Source: Clostridium punense (GTDB taxonomy: Bacteria; Bacillota; Clostridia; Clostridiales; Clostridiaceae). Taken from it: a stretch of DNA of 39,133 bases. A program made the translations under genes and the position numbers. Below, in pieces: positions 16,735 through 24,955 of the stretch; the stretch's first letter is position 1, and the number at the start of each line of letters is the position of its first letter. The notes under the pieces were generated by a model. The model was not told the DNA's origin, did not search any database, and saw only the letters and a program-made list of their open reading frames with translations. Where the stretch lies: positions 1 through 39,133 of the forward strand of contig NZ_JAGGLL010000034.1 in NCBI RefSeq assembly GCF_017874425.1, in the 5' to 3' direction.

Positions 16735-16972
16735 TGTTACTCCTCCTAGTTGATCCTAAATATCTTGTATACATATAATTACCATTGAAAGTTAAAATGT
16801 TTATCCTATTTGATATTTAAAATACTTAACTTTATTTTAAATTTGTATGTCTTATATTCTTGTATTTTTGCATAAATAAGTAAAATCTCTTGGCTTCATT
16901 GATATGTTCACACTTTAAAGTAAACATACCATTTGCATTTTATATGTTTTTTACTATTCTTATGTCTTTTAA

Positions 16973-17018
16973 AGAAACAACTTCTCATCATGAATTAATT
17001 ATAATTGAAGTTGTTTCT
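16973..17018 (-). terminator. Hairpin between lysA and lysC
   Basis: Arms 17007-17018 and 16973-16984 form a perfect 12-bp stem around a 22-base loop, 19 bases after the lysA stop. The T run that follows on the minus strand is weak, so termination may be partial. The remaining bases to lysC hold no ORF and no riboswitch that I can see. Confidence 0.5.
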
Positions 17019-17036
17019 CCTAACTTTCATTTATTT

Positions 17037-18338
17037 TTAGAATTCAACATCGTTTCTTAATATATCTTCATAATTCTCCCTTTTTACAGCTAATTTAGCC
17101 TCTCCATCCTTTGCAAAAACTACTGCTGGTCTAGGAATTCTATTATAATTACTTGACATACTATAATTGTAAGCCCCTGTACTAAATACAGCTAAAATAT
17201 CCTCTGGCTCTGCTATTGGCAGTTCAATGCTTTTTATTATTACATCTCCAGATTCACAACACTTTCCTGCCACAGTGTAAGTCTCTTTATTTTCATAGTT
17301 AACCTTGTTTACAATAACAGCTTCATATTTGGCATCATACAACGCAGTTCTTGGATTATCTGTCATACCACCATCAACAAAAATAAAATTTTTCCCTCCA
17401 TAGGTTTTCTTAGTTCCACCAATGCTATAAATAGTAGTTCCAGCATTAGCAACTATTGCTCTCCCTGGTTCTATCATTATCTTTGGAAGTTTAATATCAA
17501 GTTTTTTTGCATTCTTTTTAATTATATCAATCATATTCTGAAGGCAATTGGCAATATCAACTGGGGTATCATCTTGGGAGTAATATACTCCAAAGCCCCC
17601 GCCTAAATTTAATTCCTCAGTAATAAAATCACATTCATTAGCTACTTTCCCCAGAAATTGCAACATTACTGAAACTGCACCATAAAATGAGGTTTCCTCA
17701 AAAATCTGGGATCCAATATGACAATGGAATCCTTTTAAAGTCACATTATCGCTACTCTGAAACTCATTTATTATTTGGCATATTTCCTCTTGAAATATAG
17801 AAATTCCAAACTTTGAATCATTAGTTGAGGTTTGAATATATTCATGAGTATGAGCCTCAATTCCTGGATTAACCCTTAATAACACTTCAGCTTTCGATTT
17901 TAACTCCTTGCACAATCTTTCAATTAAATATAATTCTTGAAGATTATCCACAACAATTCTTCCAACCTGAGCCTTAATAGCAAGAGTAAGTTCATCCATC
18001 GTCTTATTGTTTCCATGCATATAGATTTTATTAGGAGGAAACTTTGCTTTAATTGCTGTATACAACTCTCCTCCAGATACTACGTCTAAAGATACCCCTT
18101 CTTCATGGATAATCTTACACATAGCTAAATTTAAAAATGCTTTTGATGCATATATAACTTCAGTTTCAATGTCACTATTACTAAAGCTACTTTTAAATAG
18201 TCTACAATTATTTCTAATTAACTCTTCATCAACTAAATAAAGTGGCGTACCAAATTTATTTACTAAATCAGCTACATCACATTTACCTATTTCTAGATTT
18301 CCTTTGTTATTTACACTTGCAGTTCCAAATAATTTCAT
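17037..18338 (-). CDS. lysA: Diaminopimelate decarboxylase
   Basis: A 433-aa PLP enzyme of fold type III that decarboxylates meso-diaminopimelate to lysine, the last step of lysine synthesis. The PLP lysine lies in IYASKAFLN near residue 67. The glycine loop is LNLGGGFGVYY and the phosphate-binding stretch MIEPGRAIVANAG. CCESGD and GAYNYSMSSNYN near the end are the substrate-binding parts. Length fits the family. ATG follows a GGGGAGAG site. The gene is directly behind a lysine riboswitch and terminator, so it is expected to be off when lysine is plentiful. Confidence 0.97.
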   Translation of the reverse strand: MKLFGTASVNNKGNLEIGKCDVADLVNKFGTPLYLVDEELIRNNCRLFKSSFSNSDIETEVIYASKAFLNLAMCKIIHEEGVSLDVVSGGELYTAIKAKFPPNKIYMHGNNKTMDELTLAIKAQVGRIVVDNLQELYLIERLCKELKSKAEVLLRVNPGIEAHTHEYIQTSTNDSKFGISIFQEEICQIINEFQSSDNVTLKGFHCHIGSQIFEETSFYGAVSVMLQFLGKVANECDFITEELNLGGGFGVYYSQDDTPVDIANCLQNMIDIIKKNAKKLDIKLPKIMIEPGRAIVANAGTTIYSIGGTKKTYGGKNFIFVDGGMTDNPRTALYDAKYEAVIVNKVNYENKETYTVAGKCCESGDVIIKSIELPIAEPEDILAVFSTGAYNYSMSSNYNRIPRPAVVFAKDGEAKLAVKRENYEDILRNDVEF

Positions 18339-18375
18339 AGGACTCTCCCCTTTTTTATTAATTAGTTATTTTGGA

Positions 18376-18415
18376 AAAACAAAAACAGCCATGAGCAAAA
18401 GGCCTCATGACTGTT
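18376..18415 (-). terminator. Terminator of the lysine riboswitch
   Basis: On the minus strand AACAGTCATGAG (18415-18404) pairs with CTCATGGCTGTT (18395-18384) and is followed by TTTTTGTTTTT. The loop side contains CCTTTTGC, which can instead pair with GCAAAAGG just after the aptamer (about 18438-18431), a ready antiterminator. Confidence 0.9.
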
Positions 18416-18440
18416 ATAAATAACAATAATCCTTTTGCCC

Positions 18441-18616
18441 CAATATGATAAGCACTCCTTTAGAAAATTGGGCAATTCTCTAAAGACAGTATTATACTTA
18501 TTCAGTATAATCCCAATTCATAACTTTTATGTTAAGAACTTCGGCGAACGCCCCTTTCACATATACCTTCACGGTATATGTTACTATTGACAATTCGCGG
18601 CCTCTATATCATATTG
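18441..18616 (-). promoter_or_regulatory. Lysine riboswitch (L box) before lysA
   Basis: On the minus strand a 10-bp closing helix (CAATATGATA at 18616 with TATCATATTG at 18450) surrounds the conserved L-box core. This includes ATAGAGGCCGCGA, an AGTAACATA segment, GTGAAAGGGGCGTTCGCCGA (one character away from the Bacillus lysC leader in style) and CTGTCTTTAGAG...CTAAAGGAGTGC for the last arms. Followed by an antiterminator option and a terminator, it should stop transcription of lysA when lysine binds. Confidence 0.95.
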
Positions 18617-18835
18617 TTTATACGCTATTTTGTTTTAACTGCTGTTTAAGCATTGAAGTGAGTATATCAAAATTAATCCATGAAGTCAATATACTTTCTA
18701 TATGTATAATTTATCAAATCTCCTAACAATTAGATTTTTCTTAAATTTAACTTTTAATTTATAACTTTAAAATTTATCTCAATGCAATTCTCATGGTTCT
18801 TCTATTATTATAAGTATATGCATTTAACTTGAGTT
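18617..18835. other. Spacer between rpsD terminator and lysine riboswitch
   Basis: About 220 AT-rich bases with no ORF of its own. It must hold the lysA promoter on the minus strand, but I could not fix -35 and -10 boxes with confidence. Confidence 0.4.
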
Positions 18836-18866
18836 AATAAAAAGGCACCTCAAATTTTGAGGTACC
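18836..18866 (-). terminator. Terminator of rpsD
   Basis: On the minus strand GGTACCTCA pairs with TGAGGTGCC (one G-U) and is followed by TTTTTATT, shortly after the rpsD stop. Confidence 0.85.
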
Positions 18867-18877
18867 ACATAAATTTA

Positions 18878-19456
18878 CTAATTTTTAGAATAAAACTCTA
18901 TAATCTTAGAATACTTTACTTCCACTGGGACTTCTTCACTGCTTGGAAGTCTTATTAATTTTCCTGAGAATGCTTCAACATTCTTCTCCAAATAAGGTGC
19001 TGAAATCATGGTGTCTGTGAAATTAGTTACAAACATAGAAGTCTTCTTAGACTTTTCTTTCAATGTAATTATGTCTCCTACACTAACCTTATAGGAAGGA
19101 ATATCAACTTTTTCACCATTTACTAAAATATGTCCATGGTTCACCATTTGTCTTCCTTGTCTTAAGGTTGATGCAAAACCTAGTCTATAAACTAAGTTAT
19201 CTAACCTTCTTTCAAGACTTTGAATTAATACATCTTCAGTCTTTGACTTTGATTTAATTGCATCAAAAACTACTTTTTTGAATTGTTTTTCTAGCACACC
19301 ATAGTATGCCTTTAATTTCTGCTTTTCAAGTAATTGTTCTCCATACTCAGAAAGCTTTTGTTTCTTCACACCCCTATTTAATGCTTTAGGGTGATTAAAT
19401 ACATTAACACCTAGACGTCTTGCTACCTTAAATCTAGGTCCCATATATTTCGCCAT
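18878..19456 (-). CDS. rpsD: 30S ribosomal protein S4, alternative (cysteine-free) form
   Basis: A 192-aa S4 protein that binds 16S rRNA early in small-subunit assembly. The start [16 protein letters not shown] and the S4 RNA-binding domain (about 85-145, with [15 protein letters not shown] and [10 protein letters not shown]) are clear. It is shorter than the usual 200-209 aa, and the segment after residue 15 lacks the four-Cys zinc motif and most of the usual loop. It stands alone, outside the S13-S11-rpoA cluster where the main S4 gene of clostridia often lies. It may therefore be a second copy or the only one. It has its own promoter and leader, as expected for a protein that regulates its own mRNA. 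Confidence 0.93.
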   Translation of the reverse strand: MAKYMGPRFKVARRLGVNVFNHPKALNRGVKKQKLSEYGEQLLEKQKLKAYYGVLEKQFKKVVFDAIKSKSKTEDVLIQSLERRLDNLVYRLGFASTLRQGRQMVNHGHILVNGEKVDIPSYKVSVGDIITLKEKSKKTSMFVTNFTDTMISAPYLEKNVEAFSGKLIRLPSSEEVPVEVKYSKIIEFYSKN

Positions 19457-19459
19457 ATT

Positions 19460-19545
19460 ATTTCCTCCTACTTTTCTAGAGTCAGCAAAATATTTTTGTA
19501 ACTCTAACTATTTTTGCGGTAATAATTTGGCGCCAGTCAGCCGTA
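19460..19545 (-). promoter_or_regulatory. Structured leader of rpsD, possible S4 autoregulation site
   Basis: An 85-base untranslated leader contains TAGAGT/ACTCTA arms, the palindrome GGCGCC, and repeated CCGCAAAAATA / TATTTTGC elements just before the AGGAGG site. Ribosomal protein S4 represses its own mRNA in several bacteria. I cannot match this leader to a known S4 motif. Confidence 0.35.
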
Positions 19546-19550
19546 ATTAA

Positions 19551-19578
19551 ATTATAACATTTTGATTTTAAAATGCAA
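19551..19578 (-). promoter_or_regulatory. Promoter of rpsD
   Basis: On the minus strand TTGCAT (19578-19573), a 16-base spacer and TATAAT (19556-19551), about 95 bases before the rpsD start. The rest of the gap to the DedA-like gene (19579-19987) holds a 10-bp hairpin at about 19699-19724 and no ORF. Confidence 0.65.
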
Positions 19579-19987
19579 CTGATAATAATTATCATTAATT
19601 ATTTATTAACATTTTCTATACTTATTTCTTCATATCTTACAGATAAATGCTATTTCTACTTGTTAAATGTAAAATAAAAGTTTTACCTCCAACTACTATG
19701 ACTTTTAATTAAGTAAAAGTCATAATTACACTGTTATTTTTTATAAAACCCTAGTCTATAACCATATTATAAAAATTTGAATATCAATTTATATATGCTA
19801 AAGTAATTATTCATAGTGACTTAAGTCATAATTCACTATATAATTGATGGAGAGATATAGCTAAAAATAGTTATAAAAACTTTATAACAACAATATGCTT
19901 TCTATAAAGGAAACTATATAGATTTTACATATACAAAATAACTAATCTAAAACTAGAATCTCACTTATAAGCAAGGAGCTTAATTTT

Positions 19988-20656
19988 ATGATTAAACTAT
20001 GGAAACTTAGAATTAACTACAAAATTGTCTTTCTCTTTATTTATCTAATTGTACTTGTAACTTTATACAAATTTAACTTAATCCCCAATGACTTGCAAAG
20101 TTTGAAAAAAGTTGTTCTTAGCAACCCTGACTCGATTTTATTAACTTTCATGTTTCTTTCTATTGTAAGAATTTTCATGGGTATCCCTGGTTCAGTATTT
20201 TGTGTTTTAGGTGGTTTAATTTTTTCTCCACTTCAAGCTGCACTATACTCTCTAATAGCATATACTACCAGCTTAATTATAGTATTTTTTATTGGAAGAT
20301 ATCTGTTTGCTGATAAATTAAAATCTTGGTTGATGAAAAAAAATCCAAATCTTCACCAACTACTTAGCAATAATGGAACAAAGGTCTTTACTGTAGGGCT
20401 TCTTTGTCCTTTAGCCCCTGGTGATTTGCTCTGTATGATGCTTTCCACCTTAGATATTTCATTTTTTAAATATGTGACTATAGTTCTTATTACTCACGTA
20501 CCTTGGGTACTTATTTATAGCTTTTTGGGCTATAGCTTTCAGATGCCTTTACCTATAATAGTACTCCTTCTTATAGGAACCTTATTAATTACTCTATATA
20601 GTATAAAATCTTGGAATAAGGTTAAAGCACAAAAAGGTTATAGTAAAGGACTTTAA
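19988..20656 (+). CDS. TVP38/TMEM64 (DedA superfamily, VTT domain) membrane protein
   Basis: A 222-aa membrane protein with five to six hydrophobic segments. The VTT core spans about residues 60-180. It has R-I-F-M-G-I-P-G-S-V-F near the first re-entrant loop, then GGLIFSPLQAALYS, FIGRYLF and the second loop GLLCPLAPGDLLCMML. DedA-superfamily proteins are thought to move lipids or support the proton motive force. The role here is not known. ATG follows AAGGAG. It is a single-gene unit convergent with the thiamine operon and shares a bidirectional terminator with it. Confidence 0.88.
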   Translation: MIKLWKLRINYKIVFLFIYLIVLVTLYKFNLIPNDLQSLKKVVLSNPDSILLTFMFLSIVRIFMGIPGSVFCVLGGLIFSPLQAALYSLIAYTTSLIIVFFIGRYLFADKLKSWLMKKNPNLHQLLSNNGTKVFTVGLLCPLAPGDLLCMMLSTLDISFFKYVTIVLITHVPWVLIYSFLGYSFQMPLPIIVLLLIGTLLITLYSIKSWNKVKAQKGYSKGL

Positions 20657-20675
20657 TATCCTTAACTATAACCTT
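20634..20675. terminator. Bidirectional terminator between the VTT gene and thiE
   Basis: Arms 20634-20650 and 20659-20675 form a 17-bp stem with one mismatch. The arm overlaps the end of the VTT gene on the left and lies just after the thiE stop on the right. Confidence 0.7.
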
Positions 20676-20679
20676 ATTT

Positions 20680-21306
20680 CTACTTGTCCAAAATTAATTC
20701 TTGAAGCTTCTTAGATGCCATTCGAATATCATCTTCTCCAAAGATAGCTGAAATTACGGCAATTCCATCTGCCTTAGCTTTTATAACTTCCTTGCAATTA
20801 TCTTCCTTTATTCCACCAATAGCAACTACTGGGATCTTTACATTTTCCTTAATTGATTTAAGAGCTTCTAATCCTACTAAGGTAGCGTCTTCCTTTGAGC
20901 CTGTTGGATAAATTGCCCCAACCCCTAAATAATCAGCCCCATTATTCTCTGCAAGTAATGCCTGCTCTAAAGTCCTAACAGATACCCCTATTATTTTATC
21001 TTTACCTATAATTTTTCTTGCGATTTCTAAAGGCATATCATCTTGTCCAATATGAAGTCCATCAGCTTCACTACTTAGAGCTATATCTATCCTATCGTTT
21101 ATTATTAATGGAACTCTATATTTATGAGTTATCTCTTTTAATTTTTTAGCTATGTTATGAAAGCTTAGAGTGGATATATTCTTTTCTCTAAGTTGAATTA
21201 CCGTGGCTCCTCCTTTAATTGCTTCCTCTACACTAGAAAACAAATCCCTCTCCCCTAAAATCCCTCTATCTGTGACTGCATAAAGGGTCACATCGATTTT
21301 ATTCAT
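20680..21306 (-). CDS. thiE: Thiamine phosphate synthase
   Basis: A 208-aa TIM-barrel enzyme that joins HMP-pyrophosphate and thiazole phosphate to thiamine phosphate. Motifs are LYAVTDR at the start, GGATVIQLREK, LIINDRIDIA, GLHIGQDD, GVSVRT and DYLGVGAIYPTGSK, then VVAIGGI. Length is normal. It starts eight bases inside the end of thiM, so the two are translationally coupled. It is the last gene of the TPP-controlled run. Confidence 0.97.
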   Translation of the reverse strand: MNKIDVTLYAVTDRGILGERDLFSSVEEAIKGGATVIQLREKNISTLSFHNIAKKLKEITHKYRVPLIINDRIDIALSSEADGLHIGQDDMPLEIARKIIGKDKIIGVSVRTLEQALLAENNGADYLGVGAIYPTGSKEDATLVGLEALKSIKENVKIPVVAIGGIKEDNCKEVIKAKADGIAVISAIFGEDDIRMASKKLQELILDK

Positions 21307-22111
21307 AAATAACCTTCCCCCTCACTTTTAAATCCTCTTCGCAGAAATTATATATATTATCAAAAAGTCTTACTTTAAAGGTTCCTATACCTTCCCCTTG
21401 TGCCAAAGATTCATATGCCTTTTCTCCCGCAATCCCCATTGTAACAATTCCTGCTACAGCAGCTTGTAAATAATCATTTGTAGTTCCAACATAAGCTCCA
21501 ATTAAGGATGTGCTCATACATCCAGTTCCTGTAACCATAGATAAAATTTTGTGTCCATTATCAACTAAGCAATGTCTACTTCCATCTGTAATTACATCTC
21601 TTGCTCCTGTTATTGCAACCACTGTATTTAACTTATTAGCTAAGTTTTTAGCTATATCAAGTGCATCTTCATCACTAGCTGTGGAATCAACTCCTTTAAT
21701 CTTTACATCCATCCCAGCTATGATTTTAATTTCTGACATATTCCCTCTTATCACTGCAAACTTAATCTTTTCTAATAGTATTTTTATAGCTTCAGTTCTT
21801 AATCCTGTTGCACCAACTCCTACAGGATCAAGAATTACTGGAATATTTAATTCATTAGCCTTGATTCCAGCTTTAATCATAGAACTAATGGTTCTTTCAT
21901 TTAAAGTTCCAATATTAATAACTAAAGATGAAGCAAAAGAAACCATTTCTTCTACTTCTTTAATATCATCAGCCATGACTGGAGAACCTCCTAGGGCAAG
22001 AACAATATTAGCACAGTCATTAACAGTAACATAATTCGTTATATGATGCACTAAGGGACTTTTACCTTTAACTTCTTTTAAGTTCTCAATTATTTTACTT
22101 ATTAACTCCAT
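21299..22111 (-). CDS. thiM: Hydroxyethylthiazole kinase
   Basis: A 270-aa ribokinase-like enzyme that phosphorylates 4-methyl-5-hydroxyethylthiazole for salvage. Seen: HHITNYVTVNDCAN near the N-terminus, GGSPVMADD, VILDPVGVGAT, GNMSEI and the anion hole MVTGTGCMST with the catalytic Cys region. Length matches the family. The 220 bases between thiD and thiM hold no gene; an internal promoter there could not be fixed. Confidence 0.97.
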   Translation of the reverse strand: MELISKIIENLKEVKGKSPLVHHITNYVTVNDCANIVLALGGSPVMADDIKEVEEMVSFASSLVINIGTLNERTISSMIKAGIKANELNIPVILDPVGVGATGLRTEAIKILLEKIKFAVIRGNMSEIKIIAGMDVKIKGVDSTASDEDALDIAKNLANKLNTVVAITGARDVITDGSRHCLVDNGHKILSMVTGTGCMSTSLIGAYVGTTNDYLQAAVAGIVTMGIAGEKAYESLAQGEGIGTFKVRLFDNIYNFCEEDLKVRGKVIYE

Positions 22112-22334
22112 TTCAAACTCCCCTTTAAACTTATTTTTAGTATATAAGTACTTTTAAGCTATCAAGTATGCAGCATTTTTAACACTTTAATTCAACTTAA
22201 ATTTTTCAAGATACTTTTTAAAATCAAGGTGTAAAGACAAAGATTATCATTAAACTGATCCTAAGTCTTAATCCACTTAATTTTTAAAATGTAATTTCTT
22301 TGATTTATAATTACTCTCTCAAGGTATAACTAAA

Positions 22335-23141
22335 TTAATCTTCTAGCATACCTGCCTTTTCATATAAAGAATAAAAATGGTTCGTTGGTCCAACACCTTT
22401 TCCTAGCTCTATTGAGTGCTTAATAGCTATAGTTATATATTCCTTAGACTTATTTATAGCTGTTTTTATCTCTAATCCTTTTCCTAAATTTGAAGCAATA
22501 GAAGAAGAAAGGGTACAGCCAGTACCATGAGTATTTTTAGTATTTACTCTTTCCACTTCATAAAAAGTAAAGTCCTTGCCATCATAAAGTACGTCAACAG
22601 CTCTATCTGGTAGATGTCCTCCCTTAATTAGTACGTTTTTAACTCCCATGCTACAAACTTCTTTAGCTGCTTTTTTCATATCTTCAATAGTATTAATCTT
22701 ATTTCTTATTATAGCTTCTGCTTCAGGAATATTTGGAGTTATTAAATCTGCGAGTGGCACTAATTCTTTTATTAAAGTGGCCTTAGCTTCTGGGTTTAAT
22801 AGATCATAACCACTTTTCGAAATCATAACTGGATCAACTACCACATTAGGTGGATTATACTGTCTTATTTTCTTCGCTATTGACTTAATAGTTTCTATTT
22901 GCGAAACCATTCCTATTTTAACTCCATGAACTTCTATATCCTTAAATATTGCATCAAGTTGTGCTTCAATTATGTCAGAGCTTATATCCTGAACTGCAAA
23001 AACTCCCTGGGTATTTTGAGCTGTTATTGCAGTAATTACACTCATGCCGTAAACCCCATGAGCAGAAAAGGTCTTTAAATCCGCTTGAATTCCAGCTCCT
23101 CCACAGGAATCTGACCCAGCTATAGTTAGTAAGTTTTTCAT
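22335..23141 (-). CDS. thiD: Hydroxymethylpyrimidine (phosphate) kinase
   Basis: A 268-aa ribokinase-family kinase that phosphorylates HMP and HMP-phosphate. The start LLTIAGSDSCGGAGIQADLK binds the pyrimidine. DPVMISKSG is a substrate loop, and NTHGTGCTLSSS is the anion-hole and catalytic motif. ATG follows GAGGAGG. With thiM, thiE and the transporter this is a salvage set: it lacks the de novo gene thiC in the window, so it may rely on imported pyrimidine and thiazole. Confidence 0.96.
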   Translation of the reverse strand: MKNLLTIAGSDSCGGAGIQADLKTFSAHGVYGMSVITAITAQNTQGVFAVQDISSDIIEAQLDAIFKDIEVHGVKIGMVSQIETIKSIAKKIRQYNPPNVVVDPVMISKSGYDLLNPEAKATLIKELVPLADLITPNIPEAEAIIRNKINTIEDMKKAAKEVCSMGVKNVLIKGGHLPDRAVDVLYDGKDFTFYEVERVNTKNTHGTGCTLSSSIASNLGKGLEIKTAINKSKEYITIAIKHSIELGKGVGPTNHFYSLYEKAGMLED

Positions 23142-23220
23142 AAATATCCTCCTCTTGATTTATAACTCTTGTAAATGTCTATTCCATATAATGCTTTATT
23201 TTTAATTTCTACTTTTCTTT

Positions 23221-24447
23221 TTAATTCATAGGACTCTCTTTATGAGTTTCTGAAACCTTTAACCCAAATATCTTTCTATTTGCAATATAAATCATAGATA
23301 TTATTATCATTACTGGTACTGTAGCCCCTAAAATGAATTCTATTTTTACAAAGGTATAATAAAGAATTACTCCTAATACCCAATGCAGTATAGATAATAA
23401 ATCAATATTCGATAGGGTTTTAGACTTTCTTTTTAAAATGAAATAATCAGTTAACACTACTGAAAATAGTGGTGCAAATACTGAACCTATAGCGTATAAA
23501 AAGCTTTCATAGGTTTCTATAGGGAAAAACAGTGCTAAGATTAAGCCAATAATAGTCATTATAAGAGCTACATTCTTTTCCTTAAACCTATCAGTAATGC
23601 TCATAAAGGATACCCCTGCAGAATAAGCATCTAAAAATGTTGTAGTAACAGTAGATAAGGTTACCACCCCTAAAGCAACAATCCCTAAGTTAACCCCTAA
23701 TAAAATTGCACCGGGATCTGAGTTTCCAATAGCTATAGAAGCCCCTAATCCAATGGCATACATAAATGAGCTACCTAAGAAATATCCAAAAAAACTTCCA
23801 ATAGCATCTCTTTTAGCATTAGTACCTTGTCTTGTGTAATCAGCAGCAAGAGGCAACCAGGATAGGGGCATTACTGCCGAAATTTCAACCGCACCACCGA
23901 AAGATATTACCCCTTCTACAGTCTTGTTTAGTTCATTTGGATTCTTAAAAGTGATAAAGGCAACAAGTACCATAAGTCCTAAGAGTAAAATTACTGCTGT
24001 TGCATTAATATACTTAATTCCCTTATTTCCATACCATATCCAAAGCATTACTAAAAAAGCAATAAATATTGCCCATAATATAATATTGTTAAACTTCCAT
24101 AGTTCTACCGAAATTGCATTTAAAGATACTGCCGCAGATTTAATCATAACTGCAGTCCAGCCTACTAGTTGAAGTACATTTAAAATTCCAAATAATTTTC
24201 GCCCATATACTCCAAAAGAGCTCTCTGTTGAGTTTATAGCTGACATTTTTTCTTTGCTTCCAATAATTCCTCCAAGTACAAAGATAATCGTTCCAAGGAA
24301 ATGTCCAATTAGTATAGCTAATATTCCTTTTCTAAACCCTAGAGGTGCAATAAGCCCTCCACTAAAAATTTCAGCAATTGAAATTGCAGCACCAAACCAT
24401 AAAGTGAAAAATGATAAACTACTTAGTTTTAACTCCGGCTCTTTCAT
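23221..24447 (-). CDS. cytX: Hydroxymethylpyrimidine transporter, NCS1 family
   Basis: A 408-aa permease with about twelve membrane segments, of the cytosine permease (NCS1) type. GWTAVMIKSAA, LPLAADYTRQGT and SAGVSFMSIT are family-type loops. The CytX subgroup is found behind TPP riboswitches with thiD and is believed to take up hydroxymethylpyrimidine. Here it is the first gene after the TPP riboswitch, with thiD 80 bases downstream, which supports that role over cytosine transport. Confidence 0.88.
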   Translation of the reverse strand: MKEPELKLSSLSFFTLWFGAAISIAEIFSGGLIAPLGFRKGILAILIGHFLGTIIFVLGGIIGSKEKMSAINSTESSFGVYGRKLFGILNVLQLVGWTAVMIKSAAVSLNAISVELWKFNNIILWAIFIAFLVMLWIWYGNKGIKYINATAVILLLGLMVLVAFITFKNPNELNKTVEGVISFGGAVEISAVMPLSWLPLAADYTRQGTNAKRDAIGSFFGYFLGSSFMYAIGLGASIAIGNSDPGAILLGVNLGIVALGVVTLSTVTTTFLDAYSAGVSFMSITDRFKEKNVALIMTIIGLILALFFPIETYESFLYAIGSVFAPLFSVVLTDYFILKRKSKTLSNIDLLSILHWVLGVILYYTFVKIEFILGATVPVMIIISMIYIANRKIFGLKVSETHKESPMN

Positions 24448-24550
24448 AAATAAATCCTCCTTATAAGTAATTGATTATTTATAACCTTTTCAAGAATATT
24501 TACCAGGAGAAAAGTTCCATCTTTCTTATAAACTGGGTAGTGCTTTAAAA

Positions 24551-24581
24551 TAAAAAAAGCATAAACCCATAGGTTTATGCT
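24551..24581 (-). terminator. Terminator of the TPP riboswitch
   Basis: On the minus strand AGCATAAACC pairs with GGTTTATGCT (10 bp, 4-base loop) and is followed by TTTTTTTA. It lies between the aptamer and cytX. Confidence 0.9.
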
Positions 24582-24632
24582 AAAATTACTTTTAAATAAT
24601 TTACGGTAAGCTAAAAGATAGCTCCACCACGC

Positions 24633-24723
24633 AACTTCCCTACGCTAGTATTACCTAGATCAGGTTAAAGGGTCAAAGAATTAAGGTTCTTAATCTCAGC
24701 CAGCCTATCTGGCCCCCCTAGTT
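24633..24723 (-). promoter_or_regulatory. TPP riboswitch (THI element) before cytX-thiD-thiM-thiE
   Basis: On the minus strand the full THI element is readable: AACTAGGGGGGCC at the start, GGCTGAGA, ACCCTTTAACCTGATCT, GGTAATACTAGCG and TAGGGAAGTT at the end. AACT and AGTT close the first helix. With the terminator downstream it should switch off the salvage operon when thiamine pyrophosphate binds. The bases from 24724 to 24883 hold no gene. Confidence 0.97.
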
Positions 24724-24883
24724 ATATTTAGTTTTTCAGCTACATTATACCATAACTTACTTATGTTTGGTACAATCCTTTTACAGATATATAATAATTA
24801 TTAATAACATATATATTTTTTTAAATAAATCAAATATTATTGAATATATTGATTAATATTGTTAAAGCATATTGAAAATGTAA

Positions 24884-24918
24884 ATATCACCTTATTCTTT
24901 GAACGAATAAGGTGATAT
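24884..24918 (-). terminator. Hairpin after the chemotaxis receptor gene
   Basis: A perfect 14-bp stem (24884-24897 with 24905-24918), 38 bases after the stop of the receptor gene. The T run after it is poor. Confidence 0.6.
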
Positions 24919-24955
24919 GAATAACTAAATCTTCTAAAGGCTTTAATACAGCAGT

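Noticed and set aside
18529-18726. 65-codon plus-strand ORF
   Set aside because: It lies antisense to the lysine riboswitch and has no ribosome binding site.
19670-19700. TTGGAGGTAAAAC on the minus strand before 19680
   Set aside because: A good binding-site match but no start codon or open frame behind it.
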